Assembly: GCF_009796285.1 (NCBI RefSeq)
Contig: NZ_CP047020.1
Span: forward strand, 6,386,001 to 6,450,000
Direction: 5' to 3'
DNA from: Streptomyces broussonetiae
GTDB taxonomy: Bacteria; Actinomycetota; Actinomycetes; Streptomycetales; Streptomycetaceae
Length of the DNA: 64,000 nucleotides
The first letter of the stretch is position 1. Every line of letters starts with the position of its first letter. The position numbers were made by a program, and so were the translations under genes. Positions 53,863-64,000 of this stretch are shown in pieces. The notes beneath the pieces are model-generated. The model did not search any database, had not been told where the DNA came from, and saw only the letters and a list, made by a program, of their open reading frames with translations.

Positions 53863-55102
53863 CGCGCACCAACGGTACGCGAGCAGACACCGCCGTGCCG
53901 TGCCCCGGTTCCGACTCCAGCGTGAGCGAGCCCGCGACGCGTTCGGCACGGGCCCGCATGCCGTCGAGGCCGAAGCCGCCGGCGCGGGTGCGGGGCGGTA
54001 CGGCGGCCGGGTCGAAGCCGGTGCCGTCGTCGCGGATGTCGAGGGTGACCTCGTCGCCCATGAAGGACAGGGTGACACCGACCCGGGTGGCGCGGGCGTG
54101 CCGGGCCGCGTTGGACAGGGCCTCCTGGCCGATGCGCAGCAAGGTCGCCGAGATCTCGTCGTGCAGCTGCTCGGCGGTGCCGGTGACGGTGAACTCGGCG
54201 CGCACTCCGGTGCGCTCGCCCCACTCGGCGACCGTCTGCGTCAGCGCCTGCGGCAGCCCGTCGGCGGCGAGGGCGACCGGCACGAGGTTGTGCACCGAGC
54301 GGCGGGCCTCGCCGAGGCTGTGCCGGGCGAGTGTGGAGGCGCGCTCCAGGTGGGTGCGGGCGGTGTCCAGGTCGGGGGCGTTCGCCACCACCTGGAGCTG
54401 GGCGATGATCCCGGTCAGGCCCTGGGCGATGGTGTCGTGGATCTCGGCGGCGAGCCGGCGGCGCTCGTCGGCGACGCCCGCCTCCCGGGCCTGCGCGAGG
54501 AGCTGGGCGTGCAGGGCCGCGTTCTCGTCCAGGGCCAGCTGCAACGCCTTGTTGGTGCGCTCCAGTTCGGCGATGGTGTCGGCCTGGACGCTGAGCCGTG
54601 TCTGCTCCTGCTCGGCGAACCGGGTGAACACGCTGACCATGCCCATGTTGATGGCCAGGACGAGGAAGAAGCCGAGCCACAGGACCAGTCCGTGCGGCGG
54701 CCAGCCGCCGATCTCGCTGCCGGCCATGGTGACGGCGGTCAGGAAGAGACCGGGCACCACCAGCCGGCGGGACAGCTCGCGGCCGGCGGTGTAGTAGCCG
54801 GTCACGGCGTAGAAGGCGAAGAACGGGTTGGCCCAGGTCAGCACGAAGGCGATGGCCCAGCGCAGCAGGTAGAGGCAGGCACCGGTCCGGCTCGGGCCCG
54901 GCCGCTTCCGCTTCACCCTTCCCCAGTACAGCTGCAGTACGACGGCCGCGGGCACGAGTACGGCGGTGGCGACGATCCCGGGCCGGTCCATCCCGATCAG
55001 GCGGGCAGAGAGCGTCCCCGTGACGACACCGGCGCCCAGCAGTGCCCAGGGCCCCCACGTGTCGAAAGAGGCCCGGTACTGGTGGAGCGGGGTGTTCGAC
55101 AT
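53852..55102 (-). CDS. NarL-type sensor histidine kinase
   Basis: A 416-residue membrane kinase with about five to six N-terminal helices (20-190), a coiled coil (RFAEQEQTRLSVQADTIAEL), the HisKA_3 box RRRLAAEIHDTIAQGLTGI and an ATPase domain (LLRIGQEALSNAARHA; DDGTGFDP; GFGLDGMRARAE). No large extracellular domain, so the signal is probably membrane-borne. Start ATG 55102 is 25 bp after the ABC-2 permease stop. Confidence 0.88.
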   Translation of the reverse strand: MSNTPLHQYRASFDTWGPWALLGAGVVTGTLSARLIGMDRPGIVATAVLVPAAVVLQLYWGRVKRKRPGPSRTGACLYLLRWAIAFVLTWANPFFAFYAVTGYYTAGRELSRRLVVPGLFLTAVTMAGSEIGGWPPHGLVLWLGFFLVLAINMGMVSVFTRFAEQEQTRLSVQADTIAELERTNKALQLALDENAALHAQLLAQAREAGVADERRRLAAEIHDTIAQGLTGIIAQLQVVANAPDLDTARTHLERASTLARHSLGEARRSVHNLVPVALAADGLPQALTQTVAEWGERTGVRAEFTVTGTAEQLHDEISATLLRIGQEALSNAARHARATRVGVTLSFMGDEVTLDIRDDGTGFDPAAVPPRTRAGGFGLDGMRARAERVAGSLTLESEPGHGTAVSARVPLVRDDR

Positions 55103-55127
55103 GCCCCCAGTCTCCGGCACGGCTCGC

Positions 55128-55862
55128 TCACTCCCAGCGGAACCAGCGCGCGGCACCGGCCGTGAGCAGCACCGTCCACAGCGCGAGCACGCCCAGGTGC
55201 GCCCATCCCGGCCAGTGCCCCGCGGCCGCCTCGTTCAGGGCGCGGGCCGCCGCGCCGAACGGGGTCAGCTGGATCACCCGGGCCAGTGCGTGCGGCATGG
55301 ACTGGATGGGCAGCCAGACACCCGCGCAGAACATCATCGGGAAGAACACCGCCGTTCCGATCGCGCTCGCGATCTTCGTGGTCCGCGACAGCGCCGACAC
55401 GACGTTGCCGAGGGCGAGCGCGGCCGCCGCCGTGAGCAGCAGGGCGAGCAGATAGCCGGCCGGCTGCTGCGGCAGCGTCACGTCGAAGGCGACGCGGCCG
55501 ACCACGATCGCGAGCAGCGCCGAGGCCAGGGCACCCACGCCCTGCACGAGCATCTGTGCCGTCAGCAGGGCGGAGGGCCGTACCGGGGTGGCGGACATCC
55601 GGCGCAGGATGCCCCGCTCCCGGTAGCCGGTGAGGACCTGTGGCAGCGCCTGCAACCCCGACATGATCAGGGCGATCAGTACGGCCACCGGCACATAGGC
55701 GTCGATCGGCCGGATCCCGCCCATCGACTTGTCGACCTCACGGAACGAGGGGATCGAGCCGAGGATCACCAGCAGCAGCGTCGGGAACAGGAAGATCCAG
55801 AACACGGCGCCGGGTTCGCGGCGGAAGAGACGGAACTCGGTGCGCAGCACGGCGGTGTTCAT
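55128..55862 (-). CDS. ABC-2 type exporter permease
   Basis: A 244-residue membrane protein with six helices: EFRLFRREPGAVFWIFLFPTLLLV at the start, GYRERGILRRMSATPVRPSALL and FPMMFCAGVWLPIQSMP, typical of DrrB/ABC-2 permeases. It overlaps the ATPase gene by 4 bp and is followed by the kinase gene in one operon. Likely exports a hydrophobic drug or lipid. Confidence 0.9.
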   Translation of the reverse strand: MNTAVLRTEFRLFRREPGAVFWIFLFPTLLLVILGSIPSFREVDKSMGGIRPIDAYVPVAVLIALIMSGLQALPQVLTGYRERGILRRMSATPVRPSALLTAQMLVQGVGALASALLAIVVGRVAFDVTLPQQPAGYLLALLLTAAAALALGNVVSALSRTTKIASAIGTAVFFPMMFCAGVWLPIQSMPHALARVIQLTPFGAAARALNEAAAGHWPGWAHLGVLALWTVLLTAGAARWFRWE

Positions 55863-56779
55863 GCCGCGGCCTCCTTGGTGTGGCCTTCGGTCAGGTCGAG
55901 GAACGCGTCGTCCAGGGTGGCGTCGGTGACGCGCAGCTGGTGGGCGGTGATGTGGTGGCGGGCGAGCAGCGAGATGACGGCGTCGACCGTCTCGTCGGTG
56001 CCGGTGAGGGTGATCCGGTCGTCCTTGCGCTCGACGGAGGCGAGCGCGGGCAGCCCGGACAGCTCCCGCTCGTCCAGTGGTGCGGACGGGGTGAAGGACA
56101 CGACGGTGGCGCCGGCGGAGCGCCGGATGAGACCGGCCGGGGTGTCCAGCGCCGCGACCCGCCCCTTGTCGATCACCGCGATGCGGTCGCAGAGCCGTTG
56201 CGCCTCCTCCATGAAGTGGGTGACGAGCAGCACGGTGACGCCGCTCGCGCGCACGTCCTCGATGAGCTGCCAGGTGTCACGGCGGGCGCGCGGGTCGAGG
56301 CCGGTGGTCAGCTCGTCGAGCACCACCACGCGAGGGCTGCCGATGAGCGCCAGCGCGATGAACAGGCGCTGCTGCTGGCCCCCGGACAGCTTGCCGAACC
56401 GGGTGCCGAGCCTGGACGTGAGGCCCAGGCGTTCGGCGAGGGGCCGCCAGTCGGCCGGGTTCGGGTAGAAGGCGGTGTACAGCTCCAGCGCCTCCCGCAC
56501 GGTGAGCTTGGGCTGCAGTTCGCTCTGCTGCAGCTGGGCGCCGAGGATCCGCGCGACCTCGTCGTGGTCGGCGACGGGGTCGAGGCCGGCGACCCGGATG
56601 CGGCCCGCGTCGGGCACCCGCAGCCCCTCGACGCACTCCACGGTGGTGGTCTTCCCGGCGCCGTTCGGGCCGAGGATCCCGAAGATCTCGCCCTCCTCGA
56701 CGGTGAAGGAGACGCCGTCGACGACGGCCCGGCCGGCGTACGACTTGCGCAGATCGGTGACTTCGATGACGGATGGCAT
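55859..56779 (-). CDS. ABC-2 exporter ATPase (DrrA type)
   Basis: A 306-residue ATPase: Walker A GPNGAGKTTTVE, Q-loop QLQQSELQPKLTVRE, signature KLSGGQQQRLFI, Walker B RVVVLDELTTGLD, H-loop VTHFMEEAQ, then a C-terminal DrrA-like regulatory domain. The Pro of the usual DEPT is Leu (DELT), a common variant. Start ATG 56779. First gene of a four-gene set with permease, sensor kinase and regulator. Confidence 0.92.
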   Translation of the reverse strand: MPSVIEVTDLRKSYAGRAVVDGVSFTVEEGEIFGILGPNGAGKTTTVECVEGLRVPDAGRIRVAGLDPVADHDEVARILGAQLQQSELQPKLTVREALELYTAFYPNPADWRPLAERLGLTSRLGTRFGKLSGGQQQRLFIALALIGSPRVVVLDELTTGLDPRARRDTWQLIEDVRASGVTVLLVTHFMEEAQRLCDRIAVIDKGRVAALDTPAGLIRRSAGATVVSFTPSAPLDERELSGLPALASVERKDDRITLTGTDETVDAVISLLARHHITAHQLRVTDATLDDAFLDLTEGHTKEAAA

Positions 56780-56963
56780 GCGTCGAGAATCCCGCTCCGG
56801 CCCCCTCCGGCACATCGGCCGGCCCGCTCGAAGCCGCATCAGCCGATCGGTTGATGCCGCCCTACGACCCCTCGGGCCTGCCCGGGTCGTAGGACCGGCG
56901 ACGGAGCCCGGTCCGGCCGAAACTCGGTGGGCGTCGCCGGTGCCGGTCCGTACGCTCGCGGTG

Positions 56964-58784
56964 ATGCCCACGACACGTGCCACCACAGAGGAACGTTCCG
57001 CCGTCCGCACGCTGCTGCGGCTGTGGCCGTACGTACGGCCCATGCGAGCACGGCTGTTCACCGCCGCCTTCGTCGCGATCGTCGCCTCCTGCACCGGCCT
57101 GGTGATCCCGCTCGTGCTCAAGTGGATGGTCGACGGACCGGTCGCGGACCGCGACCCGGCCGGGGTGTGGCTCGGCGCCCTCTACCTGCTCCTGCTGGGC
57201 ATCGCCGAGGCGCTGCTGTTCGGCCTGCGCCGGTGGCTGGTGGCCCGCCCGCTGTCGCAGGTGGAGGCGGACATGCGGGCGGCGCTGTACCGGCATCTGC
57301 AGCGGCTGCCGGTGGCCTTCCACGACCGCTGGGCTTCGGGCCAGCTGCTGTCCCGGGGCACCACGGACCTGATGCTGCTGCGCCAGTTCCTCTCCTTTCC
57401 GCTGGTGTTCTTGCTGGTCAACGGCGTGACCATCCTGGTCGGCGTGGTGATCATGCTGGCCCAGGACTGGGTGCTGGGGCTGGTCATCCTCGGGCCCGCG
57501 ATCCCCGTGATGTGGACCTGTGCGGTCTTCGAGCGGCGCTACGCAGCGGTGTCGCGGCGGGCACAGGACCAGGTCGGCGACCTGACGACGGTGGTCGAGG
57601 AGAGCGTGCTCGGCATCCGCGTCATCAAGGGCTTCGGCCGCCACCGCAGCCAGGCGCGGGCGTTTCGCGAGTTGTCGGGGACCCTGCGCGGCACCGAGCT
57701 GCGCAAGGCGCGGCTGCTGGCCGTCATCTGGGGCGTCATCGTGACCCTGCCCGAGATGGCGATCGGGGCGGCGCTGGTGCTGGGCGCCGTGCGGGTGGCC
57801 GACGGCGGGCTGTCGGCGGGAACGCTGGTGGCCTTCCTGAGCACGGCCCTCGCCCTGCGGTGGCCCGTGGACTCCATCGGTTTCCTGCTGGCGATGAGCC
57901 AGGAGGCGGCCACGGCGACCGAGCGGTTCTTCGAGGTGATGGACGAGGTGCCGGAGGCCGGCACGGCCGCGGGCGGTCGTGCCGCCGGGGCGGCCCCCGG
58001 TCCGGGTTCCGGGGCGGCCCCCGGTCGGGGTTCCGGACTCCGCTTCGAGAACGTCCAGTTCCGCTACCCCGACGCGCCTCCCGGCTCCCCGCCCCTGCTG
58101 ACCCGCATAGACCTCCACATACGTCCCGGCGAGTCCATGGCCCTCGTCGGAGCCACCGGCAGCGGCAAGACCACACTCACCGCGCTCGTACCGCGGCTGC
58201 ACGAGGTCACCTCGGGCCGTATCACCCTCGACGGCGTGGACATCGCCGAGATGGCCAGGCAGGAGCTGCGCACCAAGGTCGCCGTGGCCTTCGAGGAGCC
58301 CACCCTCTTCTCGGCGAGCGTCGGCGAGAACGTCCTGATGGGCGCCCGACCGGGCGCCGGCCAGGCAGAGTTGGACCGTGCGCTGGGCGTGGCGCAGGCC
58401 GGCTTCGTACACGCCCTCCCGCACGGTTTCGACACCCGCGTCGGCGAGCAGGGCCTGAGTCTGTCCGGCGGCCAGCGCCAGCGGCTCGCACTGGCCCGCG
58501 CGGTGGTCGGCAGACCGCGGTTCCTGGTGCTGGACGATCCGCTGTCCGCCCTGGACGTGCACACGGAGGCGGCCGTGGAGGCCGCGCTGCGCGAGGTTCT
58601 CGCCGACACCACCGCGCTGATCGTGGCCCACCGCCCCTCCACGGTGCTGCTCGCCGACCGGGTCGCCCTGCTCTCGGGCGGCCGGATCGCCGCCGTCGGC
58701 ACGCACCACGAACTGCTGCGCACCAACGCCGAGTACGCGCATCTGATGGCCGCAGACCCTGGCGACACGGAGGACTCCCGTTGA
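56964..58784 (+). CDS. ABC exporter subunit A (heterodimeric multidrug type)
   Basis: A 606-residue exporter with six helices (about 35-315), Walker A GATGSGKTTLTAL, signature LSLSGGQRQRLAL, Walker B FLVLDDPLSALD and H-loop VAHRPST. Asp replaces the catalytic Glu (DD for DE), marking a slow or degenerate site. A Gly/Ala/Pro linker (about 335-357) contains an 8-residue tandem repeat. ATG 56964 follows TACGCT (56951-56956) by 7 bases with no ribosome site, so it is probably leaderless. It overlaps the partner by 4 bp. Confidence 0.9.
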   Translation: MPTTRATTEERSAVRTLLRLWPYVRPMRARLFTAAFVAIVASCTGLVIPLVLKWMVDGPVADRDPAGVWLGALYLLLLGIAEALLFGLRRWLVARPLSQVEADMRAALYRHLQRLPVAFHDRWASGQLLSRGTTDLMLLRQFLSFPLVFLLVNGVTILVGVVIMLAQDWVLGLVILGPAIPVMWTCAVFERRYAAVSRRAQDQVGDLTTVVEESVLGIRVIKGFGRHRSQARAFRELSGTLRGTELRKARLLAVIWGVIVTLPEMAIGAALVLGAVRVADGGLSAGTLVAFLSTALALRWPVDSIGFLLAMSQEAATATERFFEVMDEVPEAGTAAGGRAAGAAPGPGSGAAPGRGSGLRFENVQFRYPDAPPGSPPLLTRIDLHIRPGESMALVGATGSGKTTLTALVPRLHEVTSGRITLDGVDIAEMARQELRTKVAVAFEEPTLFSASVGENVLMGARPGAGQAELDRALGVAQAGFVHALPHGFDTRVGEQGLSLSGGQRQRLALARAVVGRPRFLVLDDPLSALDVHTEAAVEAALREVLADTTALIVAHRPSTVLLADRVALLSGGRIAAVGTHHELLRTNAEYAHLMAADPGDTEDSR

Positions 58785-60652
58785 CCACCACGACCGCCTC
58801 CAGCCCCGCGGCCGAGGACGGCGCACGTCCCGGCCCCCGGGGCGAGGGCCACGGCGAGGACGGCGACGTCTTCGACCGGGACCTGCTGCCCACCGAACCC
58901 GGCGCCATGGCCGCCCTGTTGCGCTCGCTGCTCGCGCCCATGAAGGGCCGGGCCGTGTGGACGACGGTCCTGCTGCTGCTCCAGCAGGCGGCGGTGCAGG
59001 CGGGCCCGCTGCTGGTGGCGTACACCATCGACACCGCCGTACCCGCCTTCCGCGAGCACCGCCACGGCCCGCTGATCGCGGTGGCCGTCGGCTACCTGCT
59101 GTGCGCGCTGCTCTCCGGTGCACTGCAGAGTGCGTTCATCGAGACCTCGGCCCGGGTCAGCCAGGACGCACTGCTGGACCTGCGCGGCCGGATCTTCGGG
59201 CATGCGCAGGCGCTGAGCGTCGACTTCCACGAGCGCTACACCTCGGGCCGGCTGATCTCGCGTGCCACGACGGACGTCGAGTCGTTGCGTGAGCTGCTGA
59301 ACGACGGGCTCCAGGAACTGGTGACCGTCGTCCTGTCCTTCGTCTACATCTGCGCGCTGCTGCTGTGGCTCGACCTCGGCCTGGGCGCGGTCGCGGTGGC
59401 CTCCTTCGTGCCGCTGTACCTGCTGGTGCGCAGCTACCAGCGGCGCGCGGGCCGGGTCTACCGTGCCCGGTCCACGGCGATCGCCGCGCTGATCGTGAAG
59501 TTCGTGGAGACGATGAACGGCATCCGCCCGGTGCGAGCGTTTCGCCGGGAGGCGGTGAACGACGCCGAGTTCGCCGTCCTGAACCGGCGCCACGCAGGCA
59601 CCAACGGCGACGCCCTGCTGGAGATGGCCCGCTATGTGGTCGGCTCCCGGCTGGTGGCCAACACGGCGGTCGCGGGGATCGTGCTGTGGGGTGCCTACCG
59701 GGTGGCGAGCGGCTCGCTCGAACTGGGCGTCCTCGCGGCCGCCGTGCTCTACCTGCGGCGGCTGTACGACCCGATCGACCGGCTGGGGATGTTCCTGAAC
59801 TCCTACCAGTCGGCCGTCGCCTCCCTGGAGAAGATAGCCGGGCTGCTGGCCCGGACCCCGTCCGTCCCGGAGCCGACAGCGCCCCGTGAACTCCCGCCGC
59901 TCAAGGGCGGGTTGCCGGGCCGCGAGGTCGTCTTCGACGCGGTCGCGTTCGGCTACCGCACCGGCGGTGAGGTGCTGCCCCGCTTCGATCTGACCCTGCC
60001 CGCCGGGCAGACGGTCGCCGTGGTCGGCGCCACGGGCGCGGGCAAGTCCACGCTCGCCAAGCTCCTCGCCCGCTTCTACGACCCCTCCGACGGCCGGGTC
60101 CTGCTGGACGGGGTCGATCTGCGCGAGCTGTCCGGGCCCGAACTGCGGCGTGGGGTGGTCATGGTGACCCAGGAGGCGTTCCTGTTCTCCGGGACGGTCG
60201 CGGACAACATCGCCCTCGGCCGGCCCGACGCCCCCCGCGAGGAGATCGAACGGGCGGCCGAGGCGATCGGCGCCCACGAGTTCATCCGCGCCCTGCCCGA
60301 CGGCTACGACACCGACGTGCGCAAGCGCGGCGGGCGCATCTCGGCCGGGCAGCGCCAACTGGTCTCCTTCGCCCGGGTGTTGCTCGCCGACCCGGCGGTA
60401 CTGATCCTGGACGAGGCGACCAGCTCCCTGGACATCCCGGGCGAGCGGGCCGTCCAGCGGGCGATGGCGACGGTGCTGCGCGGCCGTACGGCGGTGGTGA
60501 TCGCCCACCGACTGTCCACGGTCGAGATAGCGGACCGCGTCCTGGTGATGGAACACGGCCGCATCGTCGAGGACGGCCGCCCGGCCGAACTGATCGCCGG
60601 CACGGGCCGGTTCGCAGGCCTGCACAAGGCGTGGCGGGACAGCCTGGCCTGA
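58781..60652 (+). CDS. ABC exporter subunit B (heterodimeric multidrug type)
   Basis: A 623-residue partner with an acidic N-terminal extension (1-45), six helices, Walker A GATGAGKSTLAKL, Q-loop VTQEAFLFSG, signature GRISAGQRQLVSF, Walker B ILILDEATSSLD and H-loop AHRLST. It carries the canonical catalytic Glu that subunit A lacks. TTG 58781 overlaps the subunit A stop (TTGA) and has GGAGG 7 bases upstream. Substrate unknown. Confidence 0.9.
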   Translation: MTTTTASSPAAEDGARPGPRGEGHGEDGDVFDRDLLPTEPGAMAALLRSLLAPMKGRAVWTTVLLLLQQAAVQAGPLLVAYTIDTAVPAFREHRHGPLIAVAVGYLLCALLSGALQSAFIETSARVSQDALLDLRGRIFGHAQALSVDFHERYTSGRLISRATTDVESLRELLNDGLQELVTVVLSFVYICALLLWLDLGLGAVAVASFVPLYLLVRSYQRRAGRVYRARSTAIAALIVKFVETMNGIRPVRAFRREAVNDAEFAVLNRRHAGTNGDALLEMARYVVGSRLVANTAVAGIVLWGAYRVASGSLELGVLAAAVLYLRRLYDPIDRLGMFLNSYQSAVASLEKIAGLLARTPSVPEPTAPRELPPLKGGLPGREVVFDAVAFGYRTGGEVLPRFDLTLPAGQTVAVVGATGAGKSTLAKLLARFYDPSDGRVLLDGVDLRELSGPELRRGVVMVTQEAFLFSGTVADNIALGRPDAPREEIERAAEAIGAHEFIRALPDGYDTDVRKRGGRISAGQRQLVSFARVLLADPAVLILDEATSSLDIPGERAVQRAMATVLRGRTAVVIAHRLSTVEIADRVLVMEHGRIVEDGRPAELIAGTGRFAGLHKAWRDSLA

Positions 60653-60952
60653 GGGTGGCGGACGGGTGGCCCGAGGGCGGCGGGGCCACTCTGTTCAGTG
60701 GGCGTTCACGCAGGCTATGGTGGGTGGTTGACGATACGTCACGCGGCCTCGGCCGCGCCTGAGGGGCCTCTCTTCGGCCGCGCCGTCAAGTCCGCGTCAA
60801 GGCTTCTCCACTCACTGCTTCCGTGTGGACAAACGTTCAACCAAAGGGGCCCTCGGTCGGGCAAAGAGGTCTACCCGCATAGATGATCCCGGTGCTGTCA
60901 TGCTCACGACCGCCCGGACTTCTGCCGGGCACCCCCACCGGGAGACCCCCAC
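60653..60952 (+). other. 300-bp gene-free region
   Basis: No gene is supported. A 7-bp hairpin CGCGGCC-TC-GGCCGCG (60742-60757) may end the exporter transcript. CGTCAAG occurs twice near 60785-60802. The right end provides the ribosome site GGGAG for the secreted protein; TAGATG near 60880 is a weak -10 candidate. Confidence 0.4.
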
Positions 60953-61477
60953 ATGTCCCGAATATCGCGGCCCCTGACGACCGCCCTCGCGAGCCTCGCC
61001 CTCGCCGCCGCGGGCCTCACCGTCACCACCGGCTCCGCGCACGCCGCCAGTTGCAGCCAGGCCTACCTCCCCCTGCCCGATCCGGTCTGTACGCCCGGCG
61101 CCCTCAACCCCGACGTCACCCAGAGCACCATCGGCTCGACCATCTGCGTCTCCGGCTGGACCGCGACCGTGCGGCCGCCCAGCTCCTACACCACCGCGCT
61201 GAAGAAGAAGCAGATCGTCGAGTACGGCTACTCCGACACCAGCCTCTCGGACTACGAGGAGGACCACTTCGTCCCGCTCGAACTCGGCGGCGCCCCGAGG
61301 AGCGAGCAGAACCTCTGGCCCGAGCCGCACTACGGCAATGAGACCTCGATGGACAAGGACACCGTCGAGAACAAGCTGAAGAAGGCCGTCTGCGCCGGTC
61401 AGGTCGGCCTCACCGACGCGCAGAACGCCATGATGACCGACTGGACGACCGCCCTGTCCAGCCTCGGCCTGAGCTGA
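60953..61477 (+). CDS. Secreted protein with HNH-like motif
   Basis: A 174-residue exported protein: signal peptide 1-32 (TTALASLALAAAGLTV, cleaved after AHA). The mature part has four Cys and YEEDHFVPLELGGAPRSEQNL followed by WPEPHYGN. The D-H...N pattern recalls the beta-beta-alpha metal site of HNH nucleases. Streptomyces secrete several small proteins of this type with unproven function. Start ATG 60953 follows GGGAG by 8 bases. A nuclease role is plausible, not shown. Confidence 0.75.
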   Translation: MSRISRPLTTALASLALAAAGLTVTTGSAHAASCSQAYLPLPDPVCTPGALNPDVTQSTIGSTICVSGWTATVRPPSSYTTALKKKQIVEYGYSDTSLSDYEEDHFVPLELGGAPRSEQNLWPEPHYGNETSMDKDTVENKLKKAVCAGQVGLTDAQNAMMTDWTTALSSLGLS

Positions 61478-61493
61478 GCCGCACCCCACACGC

Positions 61494-61529
61494 AGGGGCC
61501 GGTTCCTCCTCCGCGCGGAACCGGCCCCT
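61494..61529. terminator. Strong terminator after the secreted protein gene
   Basis: AGGGGCCGGTTCC (61494-61506) pairs perfectly with 61517-61529 around a 10-base loop, 16 bp after the stop codon. It also ends leftward transcripts from glgX. Confidence 0.85.
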
Positions 61530-61564
61530 CCTGTGCGGCCGTCGCCCGGAACGGGCCCTCAGGA

Positions 61565-61699
61565 TCACGGCACCCCCAGCTCGAACAGCACGTACCCCGC
61601 GTACGACCCGGAGGCGACGGCCGCGATACCGAGCAGCGTGCACTGCACGGGCCCTGGGCTTCCGGAGGTGCTGCACCGGGCGGGCGTGATCCGTGTCAC
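61565..61699 (-). CDS. Small hypothetical membrane peptide (44 residues)
   Basis: From GTG 61699, with GAGG 7 bases upstream, a 44-codon frame ends at TGA (61565-61567). The C-terminal half, LLGIAAVASGSYAGYVLFEL, is a plausible single membrane helix; the N-terminal half is Ser/Pro/Cys-containing. It lies 40 bp downstream of glgX on the same strand and before the terminator. No family recognised; coding status is uncertain. Confidence 0.35.
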   Translation of the reverse strand: MTRITPARCSTSGSPGPVQCTLLGIAAVASGSYAGYVLFELGVP

Positions 61700-61739
61700 G
61701 CGCAGGCCTCACACGGGCTCGGACGCCCCCGGCTCACCT

Positions 61740-63998
<2,259 letters not shown>

Positions 63999-64000
63999 CT

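Noticed and set aside
56927..60652. Continuous 1241-codon frame that could look like a fused double ABC exporter
   Set aside because: Only its second half (from 58781) encodes an ABC protein; the first half is a shadow of subunit A in another frame.
49587..61477. Secondary-metabolite cluster suggested by three exporters and a two-component system
   Set aside because: No biosynthetic gene (PKS, NRPS, terpene or RiPP enzyme) lies among them; these are ordinary resistance or export loci.

Overview
The window is about 72% GC, with codon third positions nearly all G or C, frequent GTG and TTG starts, several apparently leaderless genes and tightly overlapping operons. This is chromosomal DNA of a Streptomyces. 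Gene content and order (icmA; pyk-ackA-pta-pfkA; glgE-treS-mak-glgB with glgP; HelD; two M4 metalloproteases) recall the SCO54xx region of S. coelicolor. That comparison is from memory, not from a search. I saw no rRNA, tRNA, CRISPR array, phage or intact insertion sequence.

Layout. 1-8 kb: tail of an upstream gene, a membrane-anchored SRPBCC protein, an ArsR-type repressor divergent from an MFS pump, a MarR regulator, a DUF3817 membrane protein, isobutyryl-CoA mutase large subunit (IcmA), a TetR regulator and a thioredoxin-TPR protein. 8-11 kb: a three-gene cell-surface operon of unknown function (DUF6230, DUF6114, Ser/Pro-rich secreted protein) behind a long region with three related dyads and strong potential hairpins. 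11-17 kb: central carbon cluster (pyruvate kinase, acetate kinase, phosphotransacetylase, divergent phosphofructokinase). 17-25 kb: HTH regulator, a CUT1 sugar ABC importer without its own ATPase, and a CitA/CitB-type two-component system divergent from a DctA-type dicarboxylate carrier. 25-32 kb: TetR plus EmrB-type pump with three operator-like palindromes, a DUF2127 membrane protein, a MerR-thioredoxin pair and HelD.

32-42 kb is a GlgE-pathway locus: GlgE, trehalose synthase, maltokinase and branching enzyme in one leftward operon, with alpha-glucan phosphorylase divergent; the debranching enzyme GlgX lies at the right end (61.7-64 kb). Together they turn trehalose into maltose-1-phosphate and branched alpha-glucan, and degrade the glucan again. 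42-44.7 kb: an XRE/DUF397/ATPase regulatory trio, a decayed Rpn-like gene and a DUF1990 gene. 44.7-49.5 kb: two tandem paralogous secreted M4 proteases sharing an upstream element, and a small membrane-protein gene that looks frameshifted. 49.5-61 kb: two heterodimeric ABC exporters flanking a NarL-type two-component system and an ABC-2 drug exporter, then a secreted HNH-like protein.

The most noteworthy items are the potential alternative leader structures before the DUF6230 operon, the palindromes at icmA, the TetR/EmrB pair, helD and glgP, the paired loss of ATP-site motifs in one ABC heterodimer, the conserved element upstream of both M4 proteases, and the two damaged genes.
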